Source: Brachypodius melanocephalos | Taxonomy: Eukaryota; Chordata; Aves; Passeriformes; Pycnonotidae | Direction of reading: 5' to 3' | DNA: 64,000 nucleotides | Assembly (NCBI GenBank): GCA_013398615.1 | Contig: VZSR01001459.1 | Span: 6,456,172 to 6,520,171 of the forward strand | Shown here: piece by piece, positions 48,385-62,728 of the stretch | Layout of the letters: every line of letters starts with the position of its first letter | Numbering within the stretch: position 1 is the stretch's first letter | Translations under genes and position numbers: made by a program | Notes under the pieces: generated by a model | Databases searched by the model: none | What the model was told of the DNA's origin: nothing | Seen by the model: only the letters and a program-made list of their open reading frames with translations

Positions 48385-51280
48385 TGCTCTAACTCTGGGA
48401 TTACTCTAATGCACACCTAAGTCTGAACGAATTTGCTTTTCTTTTCTTAAGGCAGGTTTGGAGCCTGGCTAATGTGGCGGTCATGGAGCATCTGGAATGG
48501 CTTGGCATGCACAAAGAGCCAGCTCCCATCTCCACAGAGCAAAGGTAGGGCTTACAGGAATAAACCTTTTGTATCCCTGGATTCCAGGAGGAGTAGATCC
48601 AGGAGAACTCAGGAAGGAGCAGAAAGCTGCCCAGCAGCCCAAGAACAGCTGCACACATAATTGGTGTGCTGGTTGGACATCACGTTTAGGTGGGATGCTT
48701 CCAGCCTGTGCTTCAGGTACTGAACTGCTCCGGTGTTTTAAGCACACCCTTGGTTCTGGTGCCATGAGTGATGCTATGGAATTGTATGTTTAAATGGTGT
48801 GATGGACTATTGTAGAGGTTCTTTTGGTATTCAGGAGCAAAAGTATTGACACTCCATTTATGGCCTTTATAGGAAAGCTGCGATGATCCATGTTTTGTTG
48901 TTTTAGGGCATAACCAAAGGAACTAACCCCATTTTGATGAACAGCTGAAAATGTTTACTACGGGGGAAAAAATGAAATTATACTGAGAAACATTGCTTTT
49001 ATAAAACAATTTGTGCTGAGAAGGTGAGTTTACTATGAAAAGCACAGGATTTTACTGGAAATGTGCCAGAGCAACACTGTCCCAAAATGATTGATTTGAC
49101 TTCACTATAAATTTGCTTAATTCAGATGAATGGCTGGGCTTTGGACTAGTTGGTATTTTAGGTGGAAATGATACAAAATGGGAGTCAAGTGGAAAAGATT
49201 TGGGGAAAGTCTTCATAAATAAAGACTTAGATCCAAACCAGCTCCTGAGGATGGTTGTTTTTCTGTCCCAAGTTATTCAGAAACCCAAACTGCAGGAGGA
49301 TTGCAATGAATGGGTTTGATTTTGAAAGTCTACAGCATAATGTGAGACAATGGGCACATTAAAACCTACATTGGATTGAATAATGAGTAATGAAACTACA
49401 TACAGATTGAATAATGTTGAATCAATACATGAATGGAAGTACGTGACAGGGGTTGCTATGGCATCTCCCTTATTTAATAAAGGAATAAATAAAGGAATGG
49501 AAATCTCCATAAATGGTCTCAGCAGAAATTAGAACTGCTCCTGGTGGCTCTAAAACATGCAGTAGCATTTTTTTGAACATTAAGTATCTTCCTCCATAAA
49601 CAAGAAGGGTTTTTTTTTTTATCATGTCTAAAATTATTTTAATTTGTCTAAGTTTAGCCAATTCCAATTGGCTGCCCCTGAAGCTTCACTTGGGGAGTAG
49701 GGAAATTAAGAGCAGAGACCTGTACAAGTGTTTTATTCAAATTTCTGGTTTGTGTGCTGGATATGCCAGAGGACAGGCAAAATACACCCCAAGATACAGT
49801 TCCTTGGACAATGTGGCACCTGAGCCTGAAAGATCTTGAGCCCTAAATTTTGGGACTTGACTTAAAAAAGAAGAGATAGTAATAGGATTTACTCAATACC
49901 CCTGAGCTGGAAAACCAACATTTACATTCCAATGGAGATGCCAGACCACATCCTCACATGTAAAATCAGGGTGTCCACAGAATTAACTGAATTACAGAAT
50001 TTGGATGTGGAGAGATGAAAGGGCAAGCGACTTACATACAACAAAATTATAACCTGTGAAGTTATGATCTGGTTTTACTGGTCAAACACTGATTTTCTCA
50101 TTTAGCCTTACCAGGATGTGATGATATCACACACATTGAAACAGTTTTGCCTGATCTGAGCTCTCAAGGTGTGGTATTTAATGATGTGTCATCAATCGTG
50201 TGTTGTAGCTCTTCATCTTGAACAGGACAGTGCTGAAGCTGCACATCACATCTTGCAGGTGTTCAGATGTGTCATTTATTGGCAACAGATATTTGTATTT
50301 TCTCAGTAGCCTCTCTTATTGATAAAATCTCTATTATTCTAGCAAACGTTTCTACGCAAATCAACAGCAAAAGAGCATATCATGGCAAAAGAAAATATAA
50401 AGAAAATTTGGAGGAAGCTTCTTAATTTTTTTTTTTTCCTTCCATTTAAAGGTTAAGTGGAGGTTTCTCTGTGCTTGAGCATTTGTTACCCCTTAAATGT
50501 AACACACCCACCACATCTCCTACTGTTCCTGGAGACTGTATCAACCTCTAAATGAATAATTTAAAGCTAAGTTAACTTTCCTGAGAAGGAGTTTACTGAA
50601 TAGATGTAACTGGTGCCCGCTAGTTATCACATTCCAGGGTACTTGACGAATAAATTATCTTTTTTCCCCCTAGCATGAAACAGTCCTAATTTTTGGAAGT
50701 ACATTTGCTCAAAATATCAAAAAAAAGTCAAATATATTTTTTATGTGTGAAGAGCCTTCACTCATTTGAGTCACAGGCATCTATTTCCATAACAAAATTT
50801 AAAAAAACTAATGACAAATGATTAATGCTTTTCTTAGGAGAAAATGTCATTGTTTGCTTGCAGAATGAGGCATTTCTATGTGCTTGATTTAAAACTTATC
50901 AGTCACAGGAAGGTCGTGCACCTCGTGTAGGTCAGGCAGACGAAGAACCCATCTTTCCCAGATTTTTGTAGAAGGAGAAAACAGCTCATGGGGATATTTA
51001 AAAGTGGCCAAAAAAGTTCATTCGAAGGGTTCCTTATCTCCTGCTCTTTGTCTGAGTTACAACTGAGAAAAATGGAGCAGATCTGTAAGACAATCCTTCA
51101 CCTTGTGAGCTGTGGGCCTGTGCAGCCTCCCTGTCATCAAAGGGATGCACTCACAGTCAGTGAATTGCTGGAGTTAATTAAAAGTATAAATAATTTGCAA
51201 CAAGAGGATGAATGGGGCTGGGAAAATTATTTGTCCCTGTATTGATTGTAAGTGTATTTTTCAAGTTCCCAGTGACCTGA

Positions 51281-51297
51281 TTTTTTTTTTTTTTTTT
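51281..51297 (+). repeat. T17 homopolymer
   Basis: Seventeen T residues followed by ccc. Simple repeat, with no adjoining retroelement body. Confidence 0.95.
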
Positions 51298-54200
51298 CCC
51301 ACGGGTGGGGAAAAAATTTGAGCCAGATCATTAACTGGAAACTCAGCACCATTTGAGTTTTGCCTTTCTGTAACTCTGCTCTGTAAATCAGCAAACAAAT
51401 TTTGGCAGCTGAATATTTTATTCTCAATAATAAACTATCCTTGAGAATGCATTTACTCCCTTCTGTGGATTTGCACAGACACGCTTTTCTTTGACATTAC
51501 ATCACTTTTCTGCCAAACTGTATTTTGAAATTTAATGAGGGGCTAAGGGATGTTTATTGAGTTATTAATTGCTTCTCACTTATCCATTAGGCTGGAATTT
51601 CATCTTTTTACAAGAAGGCATTCAAACACCTGTTGACCAAAAATACCAACAGTGGGAAAAGTTGTAGCCACCCTGATTCACAAGGGGATTTTACATGTGC
51701 CTCAGATAGGGACAAATAAACAACTGAATTCACTATAATATCACTCCATGCAACTTTCTCTTGCCATTAGTTAGGCCTTAACACACTTAGAAGGTTGCTC
51801 TTCTAATTTGAACTGTGTGAGACTTTGGCTGGAGGCTACTTCTGTGTCCCAGTGATAAAAGAAGACATAAAACAACCCAGTGCCTGATCATGCTCCCTGG
51901 CTGTCAGTGAATCATGTTTAATAGCATCTCCAGTGCAGTTTTGGCCAATTTGCTTGCAATGGCATCCTTTTCCATGGGCTTGCTGCTCAGCAGGCCCTGA
52001 AGCAATCTATGAATAACTTCCCAACAGATGCTGTTTATGAATTGAAGCAAATGGCTTCCCTGTTTCTCTTTTTTCTCACTTCAATAATTTTCAGTTACAT
52101 TACGATGAATATTTATAGTCCTATAGCAGTGCATAAAAATGGGAACAAGCAGACCTGTGCATTGTTTCATACGTGAATGCCGTCCTGATGGCTTTTGCCT
52201 CGATGGTTTTAATGTTCTGCTGATGGACTGAAAAGAGAATGCAAACTGTAGATCAGTCACTTCCATTCACGGTTTTAGCAGGCTGGGCATTGATGGAAGA
52301 GTGTATTAGGAGCAAGTGCAGTGCACCTGATCTTCTGGAAATAATACACCCCCTAACACAATCCTGCAGTGCCTTCCTGCTGGGCTTCACCTCCTGGGAG
52401 AAATCCCAACTCTCTGCCTTGCTGGATGCAGGAGTTTGCAATAGTGCAGCCAGTCCTTACTGGGGCTATAGGGTTTGTGGGGCCAGATTTAGGGCTGCCA
52501 CAAGCTTCTCCCATCTCTGATGGAGCCAGCCAAGGCTGAGCCTGACAGTGACAGAGCCTCTGGGATAATGTGTTTAAGAAAAGGAGAAATACATCTGTGC
52601 AATGGATAAGAAGAATATGTGAGAGAAACAGCTCTGCAGACACCAAGGTCAGTGGAGAAGGGGGAGAAGGAGGGGAGGAGGCATCCAGCCCTGGCCAACC
52701 TGCTGCACTGGATTCATCAGGTAAAATGTTACGTGACATAGCATAAAATTAATGGTTGGTGGCAGAAGTAGCCAGTGTTTCAAGTCACTCAGTTGGAAAG
52801 TGCAAAGGACTAACTGGTTTGTGATCAGCCATCATTCCCTAACAGAACAGTGCAAAATTCTTGTTCAATCCTAAAAAAGCCACTTTACAAAGTTTTATAA
52901 TTCTGTAACAGTTCTTCAATGTTGTTTTGCCATGAAAAGTGGTTAGATTTACAACTGTAGATGTTTATTGAGTTTTTTTCTGAGGGAACTGCTCTTGGTG
53001 GTGCTTCATTCATCTCCAAATGTCTGAACTGCTTGTCATTTCTATTAAACAATAAAAGGACTAAAGAAATAATGCTTTTACTATCACAGTAATTCCAAGA
53101 TTAATAAACCCCTCTAACCTATTAGATACACTTGTACAAACATATTGTCTATAAATCTATGCTAGATACAAAGCATGCATATTTAAATACAGAATATGTC
53201 AAATTGTGGCATTTTCCACTGCTCCACAATAAATCCATTTATACGATAAAAATAATTGGAGATATGAATGACCACACACATTATTCACACTACACATCTT
53301 TAACACAGCAGTTTATTCCCAGTACAGAAGCTGGAAATAGGAAACAATCTGAACAATTTCTTGTATCCTAATATGATGGCACTCGTGTGGATTGCAGCTT
53401 TTAAAAATCCACAGTAAATAGAGCACACTAAATAAATATGACTGTTGTGCCTAGGAAACCCAGACTGTGTGATTTCATCACTTTTGCCTTCCCATAAATG
53501 AATAAAAAACATATACCATGTTAACTTACATTATCAATTGCTGTGTCAGAAAAGTAAACTGGAGATATGCAGTGTGTCCTCAGTTCTAGTCCATTAAGTA
53601 GCAAAATAACACAATTACAGCCATGCCAACCCACACTTGTAGAAGTACTTCTTTAACATTCTGAAGTCTCTTCTAAAAGGCACAGAGAGTAGAAAGCTGG
53701 ACTTTCTAATGGATAGGATAAATTTGACATTTGGAAACGTGCACTTGTCCCATTTTCCATGCAGTCAGAAACTGTAATTGAGTAATCAGTAACTTGAGGA
53801 GTTGTCACATTGCATTTTTGAGGAGGTCACCAGCTTTAGGTCTGGCTGCCCACACTGGGTGGTGGAACCACACCTGTGGCTCTCCAGAGAATTTGGCTGC
53901 AGCCTTTGACCCACTCATCCTCTCCTCCAGCCCGTGCCATCTGCTGCAATTTCCTCATAAACTCCTGGCACTCCTTTCCTGCTTCCTTTGCACCAGGAGA
54001 GTGCAATGTACCAGTGCCTTTCTCTCATCTTTGCTGAGGTTTTATTTCTGCTCTTCTCTAAGCAGTCCTGCATAAAGTATAGAATCATAAACAAGTCCTT
54101 CCCCTGAGATTACATTTAATTAAGAAAGGTACCAAACCCACAGTAATGTAAAGGCCTAATTTGAATTTTCTGCTATCTTTTAAGAATGAAAAAATGCAGT

Positions 54201-55974
54201 AAAAGTTGACTAGATACTCACAAAAATGTCCTCTTCCTGTCAATCACACACAGTGGGTTTTTATTTAATTATTCCATATAATTTATCTTCACAGCTCTCT
54301 CCATAACTCATTTCCACAGCTCCTTGCTTCTTGGACAGGTTATTGATCTAATGTGTGCAGAGGAGGTTTTTTCAAGTCAGTCTTTTAATAATAATCACCT
54401 ATACACAAAATCAAGGAGCTTTTTAATACAGGCAGCAGTAAAAATTTGATCAATGTGAGCATTACAGCATTGGGCCTTAAATTAATTGTTTCAGCTTACA
54501 CTTAAGGTAACTTTGACATCACTTCAATATTTGATCTTTTCAGAATTTTATCATGTAGGAAACGTTATCTTCATAAATCACCGTCAGCTAAGAAAACATA
54601 AAACAAAGTAAGTGGCCTGAATGATCTTCCAGGGGAAGTTGGAGACTGAACTAGATACTGGCCCGATGACAATGATTTAATATTGCAAAAATACCAGGGA
54701 CAGCACTGAAGGAGCTCCACCCAAAGCATTTGACAGAAATGTTTGGAATGTGTTACAGATAAACTGCCTTTGGGACAGGGCAGAGCTGAGTTATGCTGGA
54801 GAGCAAGGCTGAATCTACATCTCAGAGCTTTTGTCTTTAGGTCACCACAGAAATTCCCACTGAGGAATATTTTTGGAATAAGAATTGGAATATCGGACTA
54901 AGATCAGAAGTGTAAACCTGTTGCTCCCTCCTTATTAATACCAATTTGTTTTTTTCAAATGATCACAAATCATTTATTTTAAAAGAAATCCGAAGTAACA
55001 CGCAGACAGTGAACTGAGGGGGTCAAGTGTAAAGACATTTTGCATCTCACACTGCTGAGCTCCCCACTGCTCCTTGGGGATCATCACTCCCAGTGGCAAA
55101 TTCCCTTTGGGAGCAGGAACAGCAGAGCAGTCAGTGTGCCCCAGGAGATGTGAAAGAAGGGGTCAAATAGGTGTTCTTTCCAGGAGGAAGAGGTTCCTAT
55201 AAAATGCACATATATTCCTTCAAAGGGGTTTAATGGTGTGCACGTGGTTGTGAACTTCTGCACCTTTAAACAATCATAATGCTGGGTGTTTTAACGAGTT
55301 GTTTATTACAGTGGGCCATCCATTTACCACACACCAAGCAGGCTATAAATACTGATTGGTATAAATTATTAATAAAATCAACATCTTTTATCACTTTCTT
55401 GCCTGACATAAACTACAATGAGCTGAAAGTCCTACAAATGCTTTTAAGTGGTTCCCCCTCCGCCCTCCCAGCACACATGAAGAAAACATTTGATTTTATG
55501 AAGTAGTGGAAGTGCTTTTTCTGTGGCTAGAATAAATTTCCTCAGTGTTTCTATAGTGGAGAATAATAACCAAAGTGTCTTTGTTATTAGCTAACAAAGG
55601 GCTAACATGTTTTATCTATAAAAAATCGTATCTTTTCTTTTGTGTGTTTCATCTCAGCCTTGTTTTCTGCTATAGTTAATTACTTTTCTCATAGACAAAA
55701 TAAACTCCATTAGCAGTAACAAGGGAGATCCAGATTAAGGGCTCAGAGAGGCTTGGATCTTAAAATTAACATTATTGTGTGAGCTGGAATTTATCAATTT
55801 GAGATTAAAAATTAAACACCAACAATGTTTTAGAAGCATGATTCAAACAAAAATACCAGAATGTTTATTTGATTCCTTAGAAAAGAAAGTTGTCTTTATC
55901 TTAAGTCTATGGGAATTGCACTGGAAATCAAAAGGAATATGTCTTCACAAAGCTAAATTTGAAACATCACATGA

Positions 55975-56020
55975 TTTTTTTTTGTTTGTTTGTTTTGGTT
56001 TGGTTTGGTTTTTTTTTTTC
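55975..56020 (+). repeat. Low-complexity (TTTG)n/(TTTGG)n/T run
   Basis: A T tract grades into TTTG units, then TTTGG units, then another T tract. This is a simple-sequence expansion. It encodes the F/L/W-rich part of the 140-codon frame that spans it, which supports treating that frame as spurious. Confidence 0.9.
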
Positions 56021-59000
56021 CTTTCCCAGTGTGACAGGACTCAGACAAAAATAGCAGAATATCACAGATGTTCCTTTACACCAGTCACTGGTATTGCTGA
56101 TCCAAATGATGTTTTAATACAAACACAACAACTGCTCCTTCTGCTTTATCGTTGTCAAAATTTCATTTCATGTGTAACAATAAATGGAGAAATGTGAGCA
56201 GATGTGGCACTGACAGTTTGCTTCCTCCACTGGGCTGCGTGGCGAGCTCGAGTCACATCTGCATTTTTAGAACCTTTAATTCTGAGCCTTTTCCACCCAG
56301 TCTGACACTCCTCAAGCTGGCTGCTGGGGCCACTGTGGATGGGCTGGGGCTCTGCAAAACTCCTGCAGCTCTGAGCTGTGCAGTCAGAGCCCACCATCAG
56401 TCTGCCCCTGGAACCTCAGGTGCCTCACTGACTTCTTGGAGAGCACTGGGGAAACTCACTTTTCCAGCCACAGGTGGCCCCTGCAAGCTTTGATTTTGTT
56501 TATCCCGGATTTTTCCTCATGTTTGCCATGGTACCAGGCATCCCTGACTGCTGCACCACTTTGGTTTCAGTCCCAGCTGTGTTCTCATAAAGCCAGGGGT
56601 AAGACTGGCTGCCAAAATCAGATGGATGGCAGTCTGCAGCCTCTGGGATGTCTGGAATTTCAGAGGAAGGGTATTTCTGATCAGGTGGAGGTGTTTTAGG
56701 GCACATGGTGGAATTTGTGCAGGAGAGTCACCCAGATTCCAGCCAGCAAGGATCCCTTACCCTGTGGAAATGGGGAACCTTTGAATTGGAGAACCAGGCA
56801 GAGAGAAATCCCAAGGAGGAAACTATTTTAATATAACAACAGCTGAGACCATAAACCACTGTGAAATAAATATACTTTATAAACATAAAGTGAAAAAGTA
56901 GTCCCTCACTTACAGTTTTTATGTGATTTATGTCTTTAATTTATTTAAATCAGTGACCCATCAAATGCAGACACAAAATTAGAAATTCGGGGAAAAAAAA
57001 TTCAACAGCCATAAGGAAATACTGAGGTTTTATTTGTTCTCCTCCTGCAGCTGCCTCTCCATGTTACGTGAATTTATCTCAAAATGAAGCACAATGAGAA
57101 ATCATCTTGCCAGGATATTATTGATCTGTGATTTGGGTACCAGGCTCAATACCCTGCAGACACAGATGTGAAAGAGACAATTTACACCCTCTCACCCCCA
57201 AATTTTTCAGAGGCTACTTAGTTTCAGATATATAAATCTGCAAGCTTTCCGCAGCAGTTTTGTGACCAAATCTATGCCACTTTTATTACTTCTGGGATTT
57301 TTCAGTAAACCAGGAATGAGTCAGTATCCTTGGATAATCAGCTGGTCATGCTTTGAGAGCTGCTGATATCCGTGCACAGGGCCCAGAGGGTTCCTCACAC
57401 AGCCAGGCTGGGCTGGGAGGTGCTGAAGGGAAGGAGGTTCTTTTTTCTTATTCCTTTCTCTTTTTCTTTTTCCCCCATTGGTTACAGTGGGATTTGGTTG
57501 GAGCTTAATAAATTCGACAACAAGTACCGGATCTTCAGCTGGTGTAAATTTCACACATTTGCTTCAAAAGCAGACGCTGCCTTTCACAGTGGGAATTTTC
57601 CTGCTATCTTGGGCACACACAATTTGCAAGTGCTGAAGTTGGAGTGTCCAGCTCTGTAACTTTGAAAAAGACGCTCAGATTTTCTGTGTTTTACTGGTGG
57701 CTGCACAGTACTTCTCTCCCTGTTTCTACTTTGTTGTTGGCTAGTAAAATGATTATTTGTACAGACATTTTTCAGAAATATGTCACCTAATTATGCCCAC
57801 AGCATTTGAGTGGTCCATGCGTCAGGACAAAGCCAAAAATTCACAGAATGATATTTTCTTTGGCCAGCTCTGCTTCATTTAGGAAATCAAAATGTTTGTA
57901 ACATTACAGTCTGGCCCTCCCTACCCAAATAATCCAACTCTCTTTCAATATTTACCAGGAAAGCTACACCAATACATCAGTCATTAGCTGTTGAAAACCG
58001 TGTATGAGTGCAGGAAAAGGGGAGTTTTAAAATTCTCTCCAAAATTTTGATTTCTTTTGTAAGTCTCTGAGAAGTCAAACAACCTGTTTGACCCTGCAGT
58101 AGCCACTTGTTCAGGATATTGGTGGTCAGGAAGGAAGGGCTGGTGGGAGTGAGTATGGGCACATGGCCTGGGTGAAGCCCCTCTCTACATGGTTGTCTCA
58201 ATAAAAAGCTAGCTCACTTTTGCAGGCTTGGTATTGTACTACCTGAAGAAGCTCTTTTATCTTCCCTGGAAGGGAGTTAGTTCAGCTCATGAGCATATTT
58301 ATTCCTTGGGAAGCTATCTTCAGGATTAGACTCTTTGAAGTGCAACAAAGACAGTTGCACTTTCTCAAGTCGTTATATGCAAAAGCTCCTTCAGGAGCCT
58401 GGCCATTTAAAAATATTTTAAAGGTATTTTTTTTGTTAATAGTTTGAGCCATAAAGATGAGATAACGGCAGTCAAATATTTGTTCCTGTTCCACAATGGA
58501 AAGGAACAAATTTCTTTTTACCTTGACCGTGTCAAGGAAGAGCTCTTACATTCACAATGCAGATTTCCTGCCAGTGCTTCTTCAGGGCTGTGCCCAGCTC
58601 TGGACAAGGACAGCAGCTTCCTGAAGGGCCACCAAACTCTGCCCTGGGACATTCTGTGATGCTCATGGGAATTTCTTCCTCAGCAAGACAAGAGAAGGAA
58701 ACTGAGGATCCCTGCAAGACAGGGAGCAGGACCTGCTGCCTGTTGTGTCCTCCATACAGTGTGTCATGGGAGTAGCACCCACCTGCAGCTGTACCTGTGC
58801 AGCCTCTGTCCACAGGCACTGGACACGGGCCATGGCAGCTCCATTTTCTTCTCATTACTGGGGACAAAAGGTGACAGGAAAGATGTTCCAGTTCATCAGT
58901 TTTTTCCAAAACCTAGCCCAGAAATTTTTGGCTGGTGCTTCTCACTTAAGGAGCTTCAGAAGCTGAATTTGCAGCACCATCAAACCTCAGCTCCAAGAGG

Positions 59001-61156
59001 AGCTGGTAATTCTCTTTCCAATGTCATCTCTGTTGGCCTCAAAATGAGATTTGCTGTTGCCATACTCTGTGGAATATGGAGCCCTCTAATGACAAGAAAC
59101 TGCAGTGGGTGAAATGTGTCCTCCACAGCTCAGCTCCTCACCCCTGAGCAAGCTGTGGGTCCTGGCAGTTTCACTGTACTGTGCTGAAACACAGGGTGAT
59201 ATCCTTGATGAATGAAAGATTTGTTAAGTGTGCTGATTCTACATGCAGGTTGTCACACTGATAACAGCTGACTCCACTGGTACTTCATCAGGCCCAAACC
59301 CAGCATTGTATCTTCAAGAAACTCATGTTTTTTTTCCTCATTACTGATGTTTTTACAACATTCCATCAAGTACTGATGAGAAACGAGGTAAATAAACACT
59401 GTGAGCTGCACGACAATTTTGTTTGCAGAATAGATACGAGGCAAATATCTGGAGGAAGCCAGTAAGTTAAAGTTAGAAATTAAATCCTGCCAAATCCTTA
59501 CAGTTGGGGGAAATATGTATTTACCAAAGAAAGAAAGAATATGAGGAGATGGCCATGCCATTGAAGCTCAAATCTTGTCCAATGGCCAAAAGCAAGAGCA
59601 AGCTGCATTAATAGGAGAGAGCTCAGCATGCAACAATGAGAAAATCTGTAATAATGGCTTTAAAAGCCAGTCTAATTTTCCATGACCTTCTATAAGCCCA
59701 GTAATACTCATTAGTGTCTACATGAATTTGTTAAACCTTCTCAGCACTGAGAAAACATGACTTCATTCAATCTGGATTTGTTTGCATGTAAAACTTCCAT
59801 ATGCTGTAGCTTCCCTGGGAGTGACAATAACTTGTATTTGAGGATTAAGGAAACACATAATATGTTCCATACCTCAATAACAGTAGCTAAACAGTGTAAT
59901 CTACCACATTTCAAAAAGCAATCAAATGCACAGATCCCTGCCCTTTTAAGTAACAGAGCTTGCCTGTAAGAGAAGCATTCTGAATTTCTTAATTAAATGA
60001 AAAATGAGATGAATGCAAGTGAGGCTATGAGCTGATGCAGCTTCATTGTAATAGCAGTCATTAATAGTTATTAATGATAACTGGGATAAACTGGTAGATG
60101 TCATCCATGTGACATGAACAAATTATTAATACATGGATCTTTAGGAAAAAAAAAATCCTTGGGTGAACTTGCAGGCTAAGAGAGTAGATACAATAAATTG
60201 CAGGAACTGGGCATTTGCTTTGATTTTGGATATATTGTGTTTGAGCAAGGAACCCAGCATCCCACAGTGGCCAAGGAAACAGCAAAGATTGCACAAGTTG
60301 TGATGAAATGCCCCTTTTGGCTCAGAATCCTGTATTCACCCCTGACTAATCCCATTGTGCTGCTCAAGCTGACATCCTGATTAAAAGCAAGTCATTCCAT
60401 TTAATCATTAGGCAAACACACTGTGAGTGCTGGGTAGGTTTGGTAAACACGAAGCAGATCGGTTCTTGCTCCTCGGGTGCTGATAGCACTAGCACCTGCC
60501 TTATCTCCCGTGTTGTCAGCACCACAGAGATATTCTCCTGTGTTATTCTGCCACAGAGACACTGCTTGAAACTGCAACACGGTAAACAAGAAGGCTTTGG
60601 GTGTTTGCTTTTCTCTCTTTTACATACACATAACCACTCAGCAATGCCAGGATGGTTAAATTGCCCTTAGAGCCAAATGACTTTGAGTTAGATTTCTTCT
60701 CCCAACTCCATTGAATCCTGATGCACCACTGGTACCTGTGGATGGACCAGAACAAAGATCTTTACTGGGGAGATATTTTGCCACCCACTTACAGCCTAAG
60801 GAGGATGGAATGCATAACTCCCCTCCAGTGGTTCATGCTGTGATACACAGACCATGCATTTCTCCACATGGAGAGGCAGCTGAGCCCACCCACCCACTCC
60901 CATGTTGAGCTGGTGGCCATCAAAGACATTTCTCCTTTGTCAATGCTGTCACTCCTCACTGCACAAGGACATTTTTGACTTAGGTGTATGGCATACACTT
61001 TTCAGGGCACCGCAGCAGCAGGGGGGCATTTTAAAAAACACTGCTATGGATCCAGCTCTTTGAAACAATGGGGAATTTACTACTGAATTCCATGAGAGAA
61101 GAGTTAGAGGACAGCTTTCCAAAACATGCAGATTGTATTTCAAGATTTAGGGATCG

Positions 61157-61275
61157 TTGAGTCACAGAACAGCTTGGATTGGAAGAAGCCTTAAACATCA
61201 TCTTGTTCCAACCCTCCTGCCATGGACAGGGACACCTTCCACTAGACCAGGTTGCTCAAAGCCCAGTTCAACCTG
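61157..61275 (-). mobile_element. Short CR1 LINE 3' fragment
   Basis: This is the reverse complement of the CR1 3' end: 'gagtcacagaacagcttgga', 'ttggaagaagccttaaacat', 'catcttgttccaaccctcct', 'gccatggacagggacacctt', 'ccactagaccaggttgctca', 'agcccagttcaacctggcc'. It is truncated after about 120 bp, a typical severe 5' truncation. Confidence 0.88.
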
Positions 61276-61680
61276 GCCATGATGCCAGGAGGGTTAAGCT
61301 GAGCTGTAGCACTGGTGGACACCCTCCTTTATCTCACTTCTTTCCCTCTGTTTACACTGAAGTGTAAATTATTTTCCATCCTGTATTTACCACCTGAAGT
61401 GCCGGGGGAAGTGATGGGCAGGTACACAGAGCTGGAGGAAAGGAACTACAGCACAGACAGAGCTTTTCCTTGGACACAGCTCGTCCTTCCCTCGGATCCA
61501 CTGCAGGATGGAGCCTTGCTGTGCTGCCATGCAGGGGTGCCACTCAGGAGGTTGTACCTGAATCCTTCTAAAATGGATATTCTGTCATTCTGCAAGAAAC
61601 AGCCTCCAAACATCTCTCAGAATAGGAGTTCAGAAAAGCCCTAACACACAAATTAGTATTTTTCAGGCAATCCCTGTCAT

Positions 61681-61710
61681 ATTTATTATTACATTACTAT
61701 TATTACTATT
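61681..61710. repeat. Imperfect (ATT)n simple repeat
   Basis: ATT units interrupted by ac and act variants over about 30 bp. Confidence 0.8.
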
Positions 61711-62666
61711 GGCAATTTTCTTGCCCATAGTTGCTCATGCATTTTCACAGAGCGAGGATAGAATTGGAACCCAATTAATTTTTCCCAATTCTACTCTCAC
61801 ACCTCTGAAACCCAAAGAATTCTGCAGTTGTCACCAGCCTGCCTATTATGCCTATTATTTTGTCCCCTGACTCCCTCCCAAAGAGGGGCATCAAGATGAG
61901 CTTATTCTTGAGACCTTGCTGTCATTTCCCTTTGTTTCCTGTTTGCAGGGTGCTGCTGGTTAGTTGCAGACTGGAGAAGGCTCATCAGCTGTCTGGGCAA
62001 AATGAGGGAGCAGGAAATAAAACCTCTTGGAGATAGATGCTGGTTTAATACTGTTTGCATGGCTCTCCCTCTTCAGTTTGCAAACACTCTGACCACAAAG
62101 AAACATTTTATAAGCTCCTACCTTCAGAGCTTTGTAGGGAAAAGTATTTGTTCCATCTTCCCATCAGGTACTCTCAGAGATAGCCTTACAACAGCTGGTA
62201 AAGAGGAGGGAGGCATTTTATTATTCTGATTCCCTTAAAGCAGCAATACCCTGCAAAACTGCAGGACAGCTGTAGGTGCTGGGAGGTTTTTTGCTAGCTC
62301 CCTTCCTAGCTAGTGTATTCCAGTTTAATACACCCTCAGAACTGTGATTTTCCGTGATCATAGTTAACATTTTGCCTTCTGAACGCAAAAAGATGCATTT
62401 TCTGGTCTGTCTGGGAGCTGAGCTAGGGAACATTTTTTCCCACTTGATAACACTTTAATGTTCTTGGGAAACATTGGTCTGTTTGTTGAAATTTTGTTCA
62501 AATAAAACCTCAGCCTAAAGTGCTGTAGGGCTTTTTATATTAATCTTTCCGATGGCCTTGTTTAAATCATGAATTTTCTTTGGGGGCTGTTGTATTAACT
62601 TACTTATTATTAAGGACATTGAAGATTGAGAAAAATAAAGGCAAAGCTGCAGACTGCTGAGCTGAG

Positions 62667-62728
62667 AGACCCATATCCTAATCACAGCATACAGTGAGAT
62701 GTAGAAACTGTGATTAGGATAAAAGTCT
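62667..62728. repeat. Imperfect inverted repeat able to form a 62-nt hairpin
   Basis: The arms tatcctaatcacag (62674-62687) and ctgtgattaggata (62708-62721) are exact reverse complements of 14 bp. Outside them, agac (62667-62670) pairs with gtct (62725-62728) across a 3x3 internal loop. Inside, taca (62690-62693) pairs with tgta (62700-62703) around a 6-nt loop. The total of about 22 paired bases with small internal loops resembles a short microRNA precursor. Each arm also holds a TAATC/GATTA motif, the core bound by OTX/CRX/PITX-type homeodomains, so a DNA-level role is equally possible. Confidence 0.5.

Larger units (their letters stand above)
48385..61156. other. Non-coding unique sequence, no gene recognised
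   Basis: No CR1 or LTR was recognised with confidence. Simple repeats are a T17 tract (51281-51297) and a G/T-rich low-complexity run (55975-56020). Open frames of up to 140 codons (55775-56197, plus, which reads through the low-complexity run) match nothing known. A block with many TTAAT-type motifs at about 54425-54600 resembles conserved non-coding DNA. Both strands of 60700-60970 stay open for some distance, but no product is recognisable. Confidence 0.55.

Noticed and set aside
47920..48420. Plus-strand frame of 166 codons
   Set aside because: It lies antisense across a probable LTR and has a repetitive G/K/T-rich composition; not a credible gene.
55775..56197. Plus-strand frame of 140 codons
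   Set aside because: It reads through a T/G low-complexity run and has no recognisable homologue.
58580..58670. Weak resemblance to the sense CR1 3' end (ccctgggacattctgtgatg)
   Set aside because: The upstream bases do not follow the CR1 consensus order well enough.
60700..60970. Both strands open, with a plus frame reading protein-like around TGG-TAC-CTG-TGG
   Set aside because: The plus frame is broken by TGA, no family is recognisable, and no splice or retrocopy features were seen.
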